This document shows positions 35,478 through 44,276 of a stretch of 64,000 nucleotides of DNA, piece by piece. Source of the stretch: Marinobacter daepoensis DSM 16072 (GTDB taxonomy: Bacteria; Pseudomonadota; Gammaproteobacteria; Pseudomonadales; Oleiphilaceae); NCBI RefSeq assembly GCF_000421165.1, contig NZ_ATWI01000011.1, positions 310,001 to 374,000 of the forward strand. Reading direction: 5' to 3'. The notes below the pieces were generated by a model. It searched no databases. It worked only from the letters and a program-made list of their open reading frames with translations, and was not told where the DNA came from. The translations under genes were made by a program, and so were the position numbers. Each line of letters opens with the position of its first letter. Position 1 is the first letter of the stretch.

Positions 35478-36254
35478 TCAGTTCCGGAAGCCCGGGTCTG
35501 TGCGGTCGAGTTTTCGCAGCAGGCCGGGCCAGGCCAGTTGCCCCCCCATCCCTTTGGTTACCTGTTTGGCCTGGGCCTGAATGGTGCTCAGGATGTCATC
35601 CGGAATGTGGACAAGGGTATCTCCTGAAGCCATGGCCTGAAGCTGGATTTCACAGGCTCTTTGCAGGATGTACATGCCCAGAAACGCCTCAGCGACGCTG
35701 GTGCCGGTGGTCAGCAAGCCGTGATTCCGCAGAATCATGAAGTTGTTGGTGCCAAGGTCTGCCTGCAGACGGGCTTTTTCATCTTCGCGCAGGGCCACGC
35801 CCTCGTAATCATGGTAGGCAAGGTTCGACAGCGGGAACAGGCTCTGCTGGGACAGCGGCAGCAGACCGTGCTTCTGGGTTGAGACCGCGACACCTTCGGT
35901 GGTGTGGGTATGCATGACGCAGGCGGCGTCTTCCCGAACGGAATGCACGGCGCTGTGAATGGTGAAGCCGGCGGGGTTTACATCAAAGTCATCGGGATTG
36001 AGTTTGTTTCCGTGCTGGTCAATCCGAACCAGGCTGGAGGCCGTGATCTCATCGAACATCATGCCGTAAGGGTTAATCAGAAAGTGATGTTCCGGGCCGG
36101 GAATGCGAACTGAAATATGGGTGAAGATCAGGTCATCCCATCCGTACATTGCGATCAGACGGTAGGCGGCCGCAAGGTCAACGCGGAGTTGCCACTCTTG
36201 CGCACTGACCTGAGATTGCTTCGACGGAATGTTCAATGGTGCAGACATGCTCAT
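35478..36254 (-). CDS. Class II aldolase/adducin family protein
   Basis: 258 aa. The fold is visible in RVDLAAAYRLIAMYGWDDL, IFTHISVRIPGPEHHFLINP, the metal-binding HTHTTEG (MHTHTTEGVAVSTQKHG) and NFMILRNHGLLTTG. Many family members are L-fuculose phosphate aldolases or 3-oxo-tetronate decarboxylases; others have no known substrate. This one has ...VHSVREDAACVMHTHT, close to metal-dependent aldolases. Two starts six bases apart (36254, 36248) both follow CGAGGTT. An AACAACAA motif lies 17 bases upstream. It may process a product of alcohol oxidation (speculative). Confidence 0.85.
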   Translation of the reverse strand: MSMSAPLNIPSKQSQVSAQEWQLRVDLAAAYRLIAMYGWDDLIFTHISVRIPGPEHHFLINPYGMMFDEITASSLVRIDQHGNKLNPDDFDVNPAGFTIHSAVHSVREDAACVMHTHTTEGVAVSTQKHGLLPLSQQSLFPLSNLAYHDYEGVALREDEKARLQADLGTNNFMILRNHGLLTTGTSVAEAFLGMYILQRACEIQLQAMASGDTLVHIPDDILSTIQAQAKQVTKGMGGQLAWPGLLRKLDRTDPGFRN

Positions 36255-36381
36255 AACCTCGGGGAATCCGATTGTTGTTGGAATGGATCGGTTCCGAGTC
36301 TAGGACGATCAATGGCCAACAGACTGTCAAATCGTTTACATTTAGTGGTGTTCCATTGTCTTTGAGTTCCCGAGGTGATCA

Positions 36382-37074
36382 ATGTCGATACCCGATGTTC
36401 GGGCGGTGATGAGGTCCTGTCTGTTGTTGGAGGGGTTCCCGGAAGCGGCCTTCCGGGAGGTGGCCGCGATGACCAGAATCCGGCGATTCCGGGCCGGAGA
36501 TCCGATCTATGACCGGGGCTCAATGCAATCCACGCTCTGTGTGATTGCCAGTGGCACGGTACGTATCACATCGGTGAACGCGGCGGGGCGAGAGGCCACC
36601 TTGATCATCTTCAATGCCGGGTCCTGGTTTGGCGATACGGTCTTTTCTCCCGGAATGCCTCGTGTGTTCGGTGTCACGGCCCATGAGGAGGTGGTCATTC
36701 TGGAGTTGCCCGGTGAGGGGTTCCGCCAGTTGATGGCGAAATACCCGGAGAGTTATCCGCGGGCTCTGGATCTGGTCAGCCGACGGCTCTGGTCGGCCAT
36801 GTCCATTATCGAAGACGATGCGCTGCGGGGGGTGGTGGCGCGCATTGGCCGACGGCTTTTGTTTCTGGCGGATATTCAGGGGGCTCATTCTGGTGGGGCG
36901 GTGACCATCCGGCTCACGCGTGAGCAGCTTGCCAACATGATGGGAATGACCCGGCAGGGTGTGCATGCCCGCATCAGGGAACTTGAAACGATGGGGTTCG
37001 TTACCCTGGATTACGGGCGGATTACGTTGTCTTCACCGGAGGCGCTGGAAGCGTATATCCGCACACTGGATTAA
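36382..37074 (+). CDS. Crp/Fnr-family transcriptional regulator
   Basis: 230 aa. An N-terminal cyclic-nucleotide-binding fold (about 15-130: FRAGDPIYDRGSMQSTLCVI; FNAGSWFGDTVFSPGMP) is followed by a C-terminal winged helix (TREQLANMMGMTRQGVHARI). No Cys cluster for an FNR-type Fe-S centre is visible, so it is likely CRP/Dnr-like or redox-independent. GAGGTGATCA precedes ATG. It is divergent from the aldolase-HD operon with 127 bases between, and may control it. Confidence 0.9.
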   Translation: MSIPDVRAVMRSCLLLEGFPEAAFREVAAMTRIRRFRAGDPIYDRGSMQSTLCVIASGTVRITSVNAAGREATLIIFNAGSWFGDTVFSPGMPRVFGVTAHEEVVILELPGEGFRQLMAKYPESYPRALDLVSRRLWSAMSIIEDDALRGVVARIGRRLLFLADIQGAHSGGAVTIRLTREQLANMMGMTRQGVHARIRELETMGFVTLDYGRITLSSPEALEAYIRTLD

Positions 37075-37088
37075 TGGATCTTGCCGGG

Positions 37089-38150
37089 TCAGGTCAGCCA
37101 GGCGGGCGTCCTTCTGCGTGGGGGCAGCAGTCTCGGGCGAGCGGCAATGCCGCGTTCTTTGCGCCATTGGCGTGGACTTGCCCCATACCACCGCTGGAAG
37201 GCCCGTGAAAATGCGGCGAGATCCGAGTAGCCCAGAATGCCAGACAGCTGGGTCAGACTGATGGTTGACTCCTTCAGGTAACGCTCGGCCATACTCTGGC
37301 GGGTTTCATTCAAAAGTTTCTGGAAGGAGGTGTTTTCCTGTGCAAGGTATCGCTGAAGTGATCGAGGGCTGAGCATCATGTAGTCGGCGATGAGCTCAAT
37401 GGTGGCCTGGCCATTGGGCAGGAAGCTCCGCATCAGGCGCCGGACATAATCCGGCAGCTCTCGTACGGTGAGTGCGTCCATCTTTTCCAGATGTTCCCGT
37501 ATGAGTGCGTGCAGCTCAGGGTCGGAATCGCTCAGGGGCAGGTTCAGCAACTGGGCGTCGAATACCCAGCCATTGCTTGTGCTGTTGAACTGGGGAGTTA
37601 CGCCGAGGATCCGGGCATAGGTATGAGCGGGGCTGCCGGCACCATGCCTGAAGTGAACGCCGGAAGGTTTCCAGCACGACCCCATCAGCATTTTCATGAG
37701 TGACTTGCCAACCCCGATTGCCAGTTCAACGATCTGACGGCTGGGGACGCCATCCTCCAGGGCCGGCTCATAGGTGAGAACGGCCATGCCCTCTTCCACA
37801 GAGGTGGCGACCTCGGCCGCGCTGGAATGCAGGTGGTAGTAGTGGGTGAGCTCGCTCAGCGAACCGCCCACCGTATTGGCGTTTTTGAACAGATAAAGGA
37901 GTCTTCCGAAGACAGCGGTACCCTGAAAGGCACCGTACTCCAGTCCGAACAGGGGGTTGCCGGATTCCCGGGCACAGATCTCCAGAAGCTGGGCCATCCG
38001 GGAGTAGGGAATCAGGTTGTCCGGCTGCGTCAGTGTATCCTGAGGCAGGCCCGCCTGGGCCAGCGCCTCCCGGTAGTCCAGTTGATATCTGCTACAGAAT
38101 TCGTCGAGCTTCGTCAGGGTGGAGGCTCTGGAAAGGTTGGTTCCGTTCAT
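37089..38150 (-). CDS. AraC-family transcriptional regulator
   Basis: 353 aa. The N-terminal Arabinose_bd-type ligand domain (about 20-210) is followed by the C-terminal HTH_18 domain (about 235-335) with DYMMLSPRSLQRYLAQENTS and LSGILGYSDLAAFSRAFQRWYG. This OruR/ArgR-like subgroup often controls alcohol or lipid catabolism. It is convergent with the Crp gene and divergent from the acyl-CoA ligase with a 232-base intergenic region, so it may control the ligase. No good ribosome-binding site is visible. Confidence 0.92.
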   Translation of the reverse strand: MNGTNLSRASTLTKLDEFCSRYQLDYREALAQAGLPQDTLTQPDNLIPYSRMAQLLEICARESGNPLFGLEYGAFQGTAVFGRLLYLFKNANTVGGSLSELTHYYHLHSSAAEVATSVEEGMAVLTYEPALEDGVPSRQIVELAIGVGKSLMKMLMGSCWKPSGVHFRHGAGSPAHTYARILGVTPQFNSTSNGWVFDAQLLNLPLSDSDPELHALIREHLEKMDALTVRELPDYVRRLMRSFLPNGQATIELIADYMMLSPRSLQRYLAQENTSFQKLLNETRQSMAERYLKESTISLTQLSGILGYSDLAAFSRAFQRWYGASPRQWRKERGIAARPRLLPPRRRTPAWLT

Positions 38151-38382
38151 GTTCTCGGTCTGGTGCTTGGTGTTGTTATGCGCCCAGTCTGTCTGGGTTG
38201 GCGCAAGTAATCAAGGTCTGGCGTCAGGTGCAAAGTTATTCATTGTCTCTGGTCTTTATTGTCGCAAATTATCAAGTTTTGGGCGCCTTCTATCAGGTTT
38301 GTGGTTGTGGGGTGCGCGAGGATTCAAAATGGCCGTCACCGGCCATTGGCATAACAACTTATAAAACCCTACAGGAATAAAC

Positions 38383-40008
38383 ATGAAACCCTGGCTTGAT
38401 TCCTACCCCAGTGATGTACCCCACACCATTAACGCAGATGCCTACCCGTCTGTTCTTGGCCTGTTTGAGGATGCTGTACAGAAGTTTCCCGGACATGTGG
38501 CGTTGGAGTGTTTTGGAAAATCCCTGACCTACCGGGAGCTGGACAAAGAGTCTGACGCTTTGGCATGTGCGTTACAAAGCCAGTATGGCGTAAGAAAGGG
38601 TGACCGCATTGCAGTGATGCTGCCCAATATTTTCGCGTATCCCATCGCCCTGCTGGCGGTGCTGAAAACCGGGGCCATTCAGGTTAACGTGAACCCTCTG
38701 TATACGCCGAGGGAACTGGAGCATCAGCTCAACGATTCGGGCGCAGAGACCATCCTCATTTACTCCGGATCAGCGCCCTCGCTGGCCGCTATCCGTGACA
38801 ATACGTCAATTGCCCAAGTCATCACTGTTAATCCGGGCGACGGTGCAGGGCTTGCCATTCCGGGAGGAGATATTTCGGCTGAGCTCGGCCAGCATACCCC
38901 GCTGGCGGACCTGCTTGAACAGTACGCCGGAAAACAGCCTGAAAACGTACCTCTGTCCGGAGACGATGTTCTGTTTCTTCAGTACACCGGTGGCACAACG
39001 GGCCCGTCCAAAGGTGCCACGCTGACCCATCGAAACCTGATTGCCAATACGTTGCAGTTCCGCAGCTTCATACCGGCGGCCAACGCACCCGGAGATGAAG
39101 TGGTGGTGCTCGCTCTGCCGATGTATCACATTTTCGGCCTGATGATTTACGTTGCGTATGCAGCCATTGGCTCAAAATCCATCCTGATTCCCAACCCCCG
39201 GGATATGGATGCCTACCTGGGCGCCATCAAGGATTCCGGGTTCTCGGTGATTGGTGGCGTGAATACCTTATACGCGGGAATGACCAAGCATCCGCTGTTC
39301 AAGGACATTGATCTGTCCCGCTATAAAGTCGCCTTTGGCGGTGGCTCCAAGATTTTCCCGAGTACCTCTGAAGCCTGGAAGGCGCGCACCGGCGCTCATA
39401 TTGTCGAAGGTTTTGGCCTGTCGGAAACGGCGCCGATTCTGACCCTGAACCTGATGGGGCAGGAAAGTTTCAGCGGAACCGTGGGCTACCCGGTGCCGTC
39501 AACCGAAGTCAGGGTGATTGATGAGAACGAGCAGGAAGTCCCGGTCGGAACGCCAGGGGAATTGTGCGCCCGTGGGCCGCAGGTAATGAAAGGATACTGG
39601 AACCGGGTACAGGAAAGTGAAGCCACGTTCACCCGCGACGGATTCTTCAAGACCGGCGATGTGGCCGTTATGCACCCGGACGGGCAGTTCGAGATTGTTG
39701 ACCGTAAGAAAGACATGATTCTCGTGTCGGGCTTTAACGTGTATCCCAATGAAGTGGAGGCCGTGGCTACCGAGTTACCGTCGGTCAGCGAAGCGGCCTG
39801 CGTTGGTGTACCTGATGAAAAAACCGGAGAACGCATCCGGTTGTTTGTGGCCCCGGTGGCTGGTGCGGACATTGATGAGGAGGCGCTGATCCGTCACTGC
39901 CGTCAGAGTCTGGCCAGTTACAAAGTACCCAAGGAAATTCGGGTTCTGGATGAGCTGCCCAAGTCCAATGTGGGCAAGATTCTTCGTAAGGATCTCAGGA
40001 ACGTCTGA
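38383..40008 (+). CDS. Acyl-CoA synthetase (AMP-forming), FadD-like
   Basis: 541 aa adenylate-forming enzyme. P-loop LQYTGGTTGPSKGATLTHRN, then YHIFGLMIYVAYAAI, GFGLSETAPILTLN, FKTGDVAVMHPDGQFEIVDR and VSGFNVYPNEVEAVATELPS, ending with LPKSNVGKILRKDLR where the catalytic Lys lies. It would activate fatty acids or the carboxylic acids formed from alcohols by the dehydrogenase and ExaC. AGGA precedes ATG by 8 bases. A stem-loop follows the gene. Confidence 0.93.
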   Translation: MKPWLDSYPSDVPHTINADAYPSVLGLFEDAVQKFPGHVALECFGKSLTYRELDKESDALACALQSQYGVRKGDRIAVMLPNIFAYPIALLAVLKTGAIQVNVNPLYTPRELEHQLNDSGAETILIYSGSAPSLAAIRDNTSIAQVITVNPGDGAGLAIPGGDISAELGQHTPLADLLEQYAGKQPENVPLSGDDVLFLQYTGGTTGPSKGATLTHRNLIANTLQFRSFIPAANAPGDEVVVLALPMYHIFGLMIYVAYAAIGSKSILIPNPRDMDAYLGAIKDSGFSVIGGVNTLYAGMTKHPLFKDIDLSRYKVAFGGGSKIFPSTSEAWKARTGAHIVEGFGLSETAPILTLNLMGQESFSGTVGYPVPSTEVRVIDENEQEVPVGTPGELCARGPQVMKGYWNRVQESEATFTRDGFFKTGDVAVMHPDGQFEIVDRKKDMILVSGFNVYPNEVEAVATELPSVSEAACVGVPDEKTGERIRLFVAPVAGADIDEEALIRHCRQSLASYKVPKEIRVLDELPKSNVGKILRKDLRNV

Positions 40009-40036
40009 GCACTGGATAACCTGCTTCAGACTGACG

Positions 40037-40058
40037 CGGGGCTCGTTGCGGAGCCCCG
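40037..40058 (+). terminator. Hairpin after the acyl-CoA synthetase gene
   Basis: CGGGGCTC GTTGCG GAGCCCCG, a perfect 8-bp stem 28 bases past the stop; only a short pyrimidine tract follows (CCCCCCTCTT). Confidence 0.6.
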
Positions 40059-40101
40059 TGCCCCCCTCTTGTCATTCCCCCGTCATGATCGCCCCGCCAT
40101 T

Positions 40102-40142
40102 TACTACCAAGGGATGAGTTTTTCACCCCCATGGGATCATTC
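40102..40142. promoter_or_regulatory. Composite TACTACCAAGG / CCCCC / CATTC element, exaC promoter
   Basis: Gap-free match to 31256-31296 (26 of 41 bases, with three blocks identical). It ends 88 bases before the exaC start. Confidence 0.6.
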
Positions 40143-40229
40143 ACCAATCCTGGTTTGACGACTACATTGAATAGGTAAACGCGAAAGGCCGCGTTGGCAA
40201 GCGACAAACACAACAATGAGGTCAATGTC

Positions 40230-41750
40230 ATGATCTACGCACAACCAGGAAAGGAAGGTTCCGTTGTTTCTTTCAAATCCCGCTACGAAAATTACATTGG
40301 CGGCGAATGGGTAGCACCGGTTAAGGGCCAGTATTTCGAGAACATCACGCCTGTCACCGGCGAGGCTTTTTGTGAGATTCCCCGTTCGACGGCGGAAGAC
40401 ATTGAACTGGCACTGGACGCTGCACACAAGGCCGCACCGGCATGGGGCAAGACCTCCCCCACCGAGCGCTCTAACATCCTCCTGAAAATTGCCGACCGCA
40501 TTGAAGCCAACCTGGAAAAACTGGCTGTGGCCGAGACCTGGGATAACGGCAAGGCGGTTCGTGAAACCCTGAATGCGGACATCCCGCTGGCGGCAGACCA
40601 CTTCCGCTACTTTGCTGGCTGTATCCGGGCCCAGGAAGGTCATATGGGTGAAATTGACCACAACACCGTGGCCTATCACTTCCATGAGCCGCTGGGTGTC
40701 GTTGGTCAGATTATTCCCTGGAACTTCCCGCTGCTGATGGCCGCCTGGAAACTGGGCCCCTGTCTGGCTGCCGGTAACTGTACTGTGCTCAAGCCTGCGG
40801 AGCAGACGCCGGCCAGCATTCTGGTGCTGATGGAGATCATCGGTGATCTTCTGCCGCCGGGTGTTCTCAATATTGTTAACGGGTATGGCATTGAGGCCGG
40901 TCAGGCGCTGGCGACCAGCAAACGCATCGCGAAGATTGCCTTCACCGGATCGACTCCGGTGGGTTCTCACATCCTGAAATGTGCGGCTGAGAACATCATT
41001 CCGTCCACCGTTGAGCTGGGAGGCAAGTCGCCGAACATCTACTTCTCCGATGTCATGAAAGCCGAGCCGGAATTCATCGACAAGTGCGTTGAAGGTCTGG
41101 TTCTGGCCTTCTTCAACCAGGGCGAGGTCTGCACCTGTCCGTCCCGTGCACTGGTTCAGGAAGACATGTTTGAAGCGTTCATGCAGAAGGTGGTCGAGCG
41201 CACCAAGGCCATCAAGCGCGGTAACCCGCTGGATACCGAAGTTCAGGTTGGCGCTCAGGCATCGAAGGAACAGTTCGACAAGATCATGTCGTACATGGAA
41301 ATTGGCAAGCAGGAAGGTGCGGTTGTTCTGGCCGGCGGTGACCGGGAACACCTGGATGACGAGTTCAACAACGGTTTCTACATCCAGCCGACCCTGTTCA
41401 AAGGCGATAACAAAATGCGCGTCTTCCAGGAGGAAATCTTCGGGCCAGTGGTGGGTGTGACCACTTTTAAAACCGAAGAAGAAGCGCTGGCCATCGCCAA
41501 TGATACGGAATTTGGTCTGGGCGCTGGCGTCTGGACGCGGGATACCAACCGTGCGTATCGCATGGGCCGGGCGATCCAGGCCGGTCGGGTCTGGATGAAC
41601 TGCTATCACGCCTACCCGGCTCACGCCGCGTTTGGTGGTTATAAGCGTTCGGGTGTGGGGCGTGAAACCCACAAGATGGCTCTGGATCACTACCAGCAAA
41701 CCAAGAACCTGCTGGTGAGCTACGACACCAACCCGCTCGGATTCTTCTGA
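40230..41750 (+). CDS. exaC: NAD+-dependent aldehyde dehydrogenase ExaC
   Basis: 506 aa cytoplasmic enzyme oxidising acetaldehyde and related aldehydes made by the PQQ dehydrogenases. Rossmann/adenine site [18 protein letters not shown], catalytic Glu in VELGGKSPN, and nucleophile Cys301 in [11 protein letters not shown]. The C-terminus reads [12 protein letters not shown]. Length equals the ExaC family when ATG 40230 is used; GAGGTC lies about 7 bases upstream. The downstream hairpin suggests a monocistronic unit. Confidence 0.96.
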   Translation: MIYAQPGKEGSVVSFKSRYENYIGGEWVAPVKGQYFENITPVTGEAFCEIPRSTAEDIELALDAAHKAAPAWGKTSPTERSNILLKIADRIEANLEKLAVAETWDNGKAVRETLNADIPLAADHFRYFAGCIRAQEGHMGEIDHNTVAYHFHEPLGVVGQIIPWNFPLLMAAWKLGPCLAAGNCTVLKPAEQTPASILVLMEIIGDLLPPGVLNIVNGYGIEAGQALATSKRIAKIAFTGSTPVGSHILKCAAENIIPSTVELGGKSPNIYFSDVMKAEPEFIDKCVEGLVLAFFNQGEVCTCPSRALVQEDMFEAFMQKVVERTKAIKRGNPLDTEVQVGAQASKEQFDKIMSYMEIGKQEGAVVLAGGDREHLDDEFNNGFYIQPTLFKGDNKMRVFQEEIFGPVVGVTTFKTEEEALAIANDTEFGLGAGVWTRDTNRAYRMGRAIQAGRVWMNCYHAYPAHAAFGGYKRSGVGRETHKMALDHYQQTKNLLVSYDTNPLGFF

Positions 41751-41762
41751 TCTGCAAGCGTC

Positions 41763-41788
41763 GGGGGCTCCCCACACGAGCCCCTTTT
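41763..41788 (+). terminator. Terminator after exaC
   Basis: GGGGCTC CCCACAC GAGCCCC followed by TTTT. Confidence 0.85.
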
Positions 41789-41902
41789 CGTGTGACCGCA
41801 CAGGGACCGTGCATCTGTTGAGCCCGGTACTTGCCGGGTTGCTCCTCACGGAGCGCGGGATGTTCTACCACTCTCCTTAGGCCCCTCCCAGGGCCTTTTT
41901 TT
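41789..41902 (+). ncRNA. Possible small RNA between exaC and acuR
   Basis: About 110 bases after the exaC terminator contain short inverted repeats (GCAC-N7-GTGC at 41800; CCCGG-N6-CCGGG near 41823) and end in a second strong terminator. No reading frame is convincing. A separate transcript is the simplest reason for the second terminator, but no promoter is clear. Confidence 0.3.
41879..41902 (+). terminator. Second terminator before acuR
   Basis: AGGCCC CTCCCA GGGCCT followed by TTTTTT, 77 bases before the TetR gene and upstream of its operator boxes. Confidence 0.8.
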
Positions 41903-41920
41903 GTGCCTGTTTGTTTTTTC

Positions 41921-41935
41921 TAGACGAGTGGTCTA
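41921..41935. promoter_or_regulatory. TetR/AcuR operator box 1
   Basis: TAGACGAGTGGTCTA, palindromic arms TAGAC/GTCTA with a 5-base centre, followed by AAAGT. Confidence 0.8.
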
Positions 41936-41954
41936 AAGTTGCTTTATGTTTTTG

Positions 41955-41969
41955 TAGACGACTGGTCTA
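41955..41969. promoter_or_regulatory. TetR/AcuR operator box 2
   Basis: TAGACGACTGGTCTA, the same palindrome 34 bases further on, 15 bases before the start codon of the TetR gene. Two evenly spaced boxes suit an autoregulated TetR dimer pair. Confidence 0.82.
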
Positions 41970-41983
41970 AATAGGGCGAGGTG

Positions 41984-42619
41984 ATGGACGAAAAAACGGT
42001 AAAACGCAAACGCGGTCGCCCTCCGAAGCATCAGGGCGCCGGATACCAGGACACGCGTCAGGCTCTGATTGACGCGGGCCTGGCCGTGCTGACGGAGAAA
42101 GGCTATTGCTATACCGGGCTGGATGAAATTCTGCGCCGTGCCGGTGTGCCAAAGGGGTCCTTCTACCATTACTTTGAGAACAAAGAAGCGTTTGGTCGTG
42201 ACCTGATCGAGGCTTATGGGCGTTTCTTTGCTCGCAAGCTGGAGCGCTCCTTTTCGGATGCCTCTCTGAGCCCTCTGGCGCGCATCGACGCATTCGTTGA
42301 AGGCGCGAAAGCCGGAATGGAGAAGTATGGGTATCGGCGTGGTTGCCTGATTGGCAATCTGGGGCAGGAGATGAGCGCGTTGCCTGAGAGTTTTCGGGTG
42401 CTGCTGCGTGAGACGTTTGTGGACTGGGAAACCCGGGTTGCCCGGGTGCTGGATGAGGCGCGGCAGGCGGGAGAGATCCCGGCTCACGCAGAGACTCAAC
42501 TGCAGGCCCGGTTCTTCTGGATCGGCTGGGAAGGTGCGGTACTTAGGGCAAAACTGGAGCAGTCCTCTCGGCCACTGGGCCAGTTCGCCCAAGGTTTCAT
42601 GGCGCTCGTGCGCGCCTGA
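41984..42619 (+). CDS. acuR: TetR-family regulator, AcuR-like (acrylate/electrophile response)
   Basis: 211 aa. An N-terminal basic stretch (KRKRGRPPKHQGAGYQDTR) leads into the TetR helix-turn-helix (about 20-65; LDEILRRAGVPKGSFYHYFENK), and the C-terminal ligand domain has YGYRRGCLIGNLGQEMSALP with Cys. The pattern fits AcuR, which controls acryloyl-CoA reductase genes, and the next gene is such an enzyme. Two TAGAC-N5-GTCTA operators precede the start at 41984 (AGGGCGAGGTG upstream). Acrylate as effector is inferred. Confidence 0.86.
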   Translation: MDEKTVKRKRGRPPKHQGAGYQDTRQALIDAGLAVLTEKGYCYTGLDEILRRAGVPKGSFYHYFENKEAFGRDLIEAYGRFFARKLERSFSDASLSPLARIDAFVEGAKAGMEKYGYRRGCLIGNLGQEMSALPESFRVLLRETFVDWETRVARVLDEARQAGEIPAHAETQLQARFFWIGWEGAVLRAKLEQSSRPLGQFAQGFMALVRA

Positions 42620-42661
42620 TGCAAGCAGTTCAATTCATGTAGACGGATGACCGGAGGGTTT

Positions 42662-43645
42662 ATGTTCAAAGCTATTCTGATGGAAGGCAGCCGGGGGGAT
42701 CAGCAGGTTTCCCTGGCATCGGTCGATGAAGCTCAGTTGCCAGAAGGTGATGTAACGGTTGAGGTGGCCTACAGCACGTTGAACTATAAGGATGCCCTGG
42801 CCATTACCGGCCGGGCGCCGATTGCCAAATCCTACCCCATGGTTCCGGGCATTGATCTGTCGGGGACGGTCACAGAGTCCACCAATCCGGCCTTCAGTGC
42901 CGGGGATCAGGTGGTGCTGAACGGTTGGGGCGTCGGAGAGAAGCACTGGGGAGGGCTGGCTCAGAAGGCCCGGTTGTCGGGGGACTGGCTGATTCCCCTT
43001 CAGGCGCCGTTCACCCCTCGCCAGGCCATGGCCATTGGCACGGCGGGATACACCGCGATGTTGTGCGTGATCGCTCTGGAGAAACACGGAGTAACGCCGG
43101 ATTCCGGTGACATTCTGGTCACCGGGGCAACGGGTGGTGTGGGTAGTGTTGCGATCGCGATTCTGGCCAAGCTGGGTTATTCCGTCACAGCGGTGACGGG
43201 GCGGTCGGAAGAAGCGGCCTACCTGAAGTCGCTCGGCGCCAGGCAGATTCTGGACCGTGCTGAGCTGAGCGGGCCGGGTAAACCCTTAGCCCGTGAGACC
43301 TGGGCGGGCGCCATTGATGTTGCCGGAGGTCAGGTGCTGGCGAACGTCTGTGCCGGGATGAAGTATGGAGGCGTTGTCGCCGCCTGTGGCCTTGCGGCCG
43401 GCATGGATTTCCCGGCCACGGTTGCCCCATTCATTCTGAGAGGTGTAACCCTGTGCGGTGTGGACAGTGTGATGGCGCCCAAGGCGGATCGTCTTTACGC
43501 CTGGAAGCGGTTGTCTGAGGATCTCTCGCCCGATTTGCTGGATAGCATGATCACTGAGGTAGCGTTTGAGGACGCCATTGAGGCCGCCGGTCAGTTGATG
43601 GATGGCAAGCTTCGGGGGCGCATCGTTATTCCGGTCGCCGGTTGA
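42662..43645 (+). CDS. acuI: Zinc-independent MDR oxidoreductase, AcuI/YhdH-like (acryloyl-CoA reductase)
   Basis: 327 aa NADPH-dependent quinone-oxidoreductase family member. It begins [20 protein letters not shown], with [19 protein letters not shown], the glycine-rich [20 protein letters not shown] for NADPH binding, and a C-terminal LRGRIVIPV. No zinc ligands are seen. AcuI/YhdH detoxifies acryloyl-CoA. GGAGGG precedes ATG 42662 by 3-4 bases. It is paired with the AcuR-like regulator and probably cotranscribed with the peroxidase-like gene. Confidence 0.9.
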   Translation: MFKAILMEGSRGDQQVSLASVDEAQLPEGDVTVEVAYSTLNYKDALAITGRAPIAKSYPMVPGIDLSGTVTESTNPAFSAGDQVVLNGWGVGEKHWGGLAQKARLSGDWLIPLQAPFTPRQAMAIGTAGYTAMLCVIALEKHGVTPDSGDILVTGATGGVGSVAIAILAKLGYSVTAVTGRSEEAAYLKSLGARQILDRAELSGPGKPLARETWAGAIDVAGGQVLANVCAGMKYGGVVAACGLAAGMDFPATVAPFILRGVTLCGVDSVMAPKADRLYAWKRLSEDLSPDLLDSMITEVAFEDAIEAAGQLMDGKLRGRIVIPVAG

Positions 43646-43686
43646 TGCCGGTGTTTACCAACCAACAATAAGACAGAGGACGCTGT

Positions 43687-44265
43687 ATGTCAGAATTGAA
43701 AGAGCAGCCCATAAGCCGGTTCCCGGTGCCAGACCTGAATGCATTGCCTGAGGATATCCGGGATCGGATACTGAGGGTGCAGGAGAAATCGGGGTTCATC
43801 CCGAATGTGTTCCTGGCTCTGGCTCATCGCCCGGATGAGTTCCGGGCCTTCTTTGCGTATCACGACGCGTTGATGGAAAAAGACAGCGGGCTCTCCAAGG
43901 GCGAGCGCGAAATGATTGTGGTGGCCACCAGCAACCTGAATCAATGCCAGTATTGTGTGGTGGCCCACGGAGCGATTCTGCGGATTCGGGAGAAGAACCC
44001 GCTGATTGCCGATCAGGTGGCTGTGAACTACCGGAAAGCGGATATTACAGATCGGCAGAAAGCCATGCTGGATTTCGCCGTGAAAGTCTCACAATCTGCG
44101 TACGCGGTGAGTGATGACGACTACGCGCGATTGCACGCCCACGGATTTACCGATGAAGATGCCTGGGATATCGTGGGTATCACGGCATTTTTTGGCTTGT
44201 CCAATCGTATGGCGAATGCCACCAGCATGCGGGCAAACCCTGAGTTCTATTCGCTGGGCCGATGA
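43687..44265 (+). CDS. AhpD-like peroxidase-related protein
   Basis: 192 aa carboxymuconolactone/AhpD-fold protein. The active-site-like NQCQYCVVAHGAILR supplies the Cys-X2-Cys and His typical of the peroxidase-related branch; RYKL-type residues and FFGLSNRMANATSMRANPEF complete the fold. It follows acuI by 41 bases on the same strand, so it may belong to the same detoxification unit. AACAATAA lies 16 bases upstream of the start, ahead of AGAGGA. Confidence 0.85.
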   Translation: MSELKEQPISRFPVPDLNALPEDIRDRILRVQEKSGFIPNVFLALAHRPDEFRAFFAYHDALMEKDSGLSKGEREMIVVATSNLNQCQYCVVAHGAILRIREKNPLIADQVAVNYRKADITDRQKAMLDFAVKVSQSAYAVSDDDYARLHAHGFTDEDAWDIVGITAFFGLSNRMANATSMRANPEFYSLGR

Positions 44266-44276
44266 GCGCCGGGGCT

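Noticed and set aside
40137..41849. 570-codon open frame antisense to exaC
   Set aside because: GC-rich codon-bias shadow of a strongly coding gene; translated sequence shows no family features and no ribosome-binding site.
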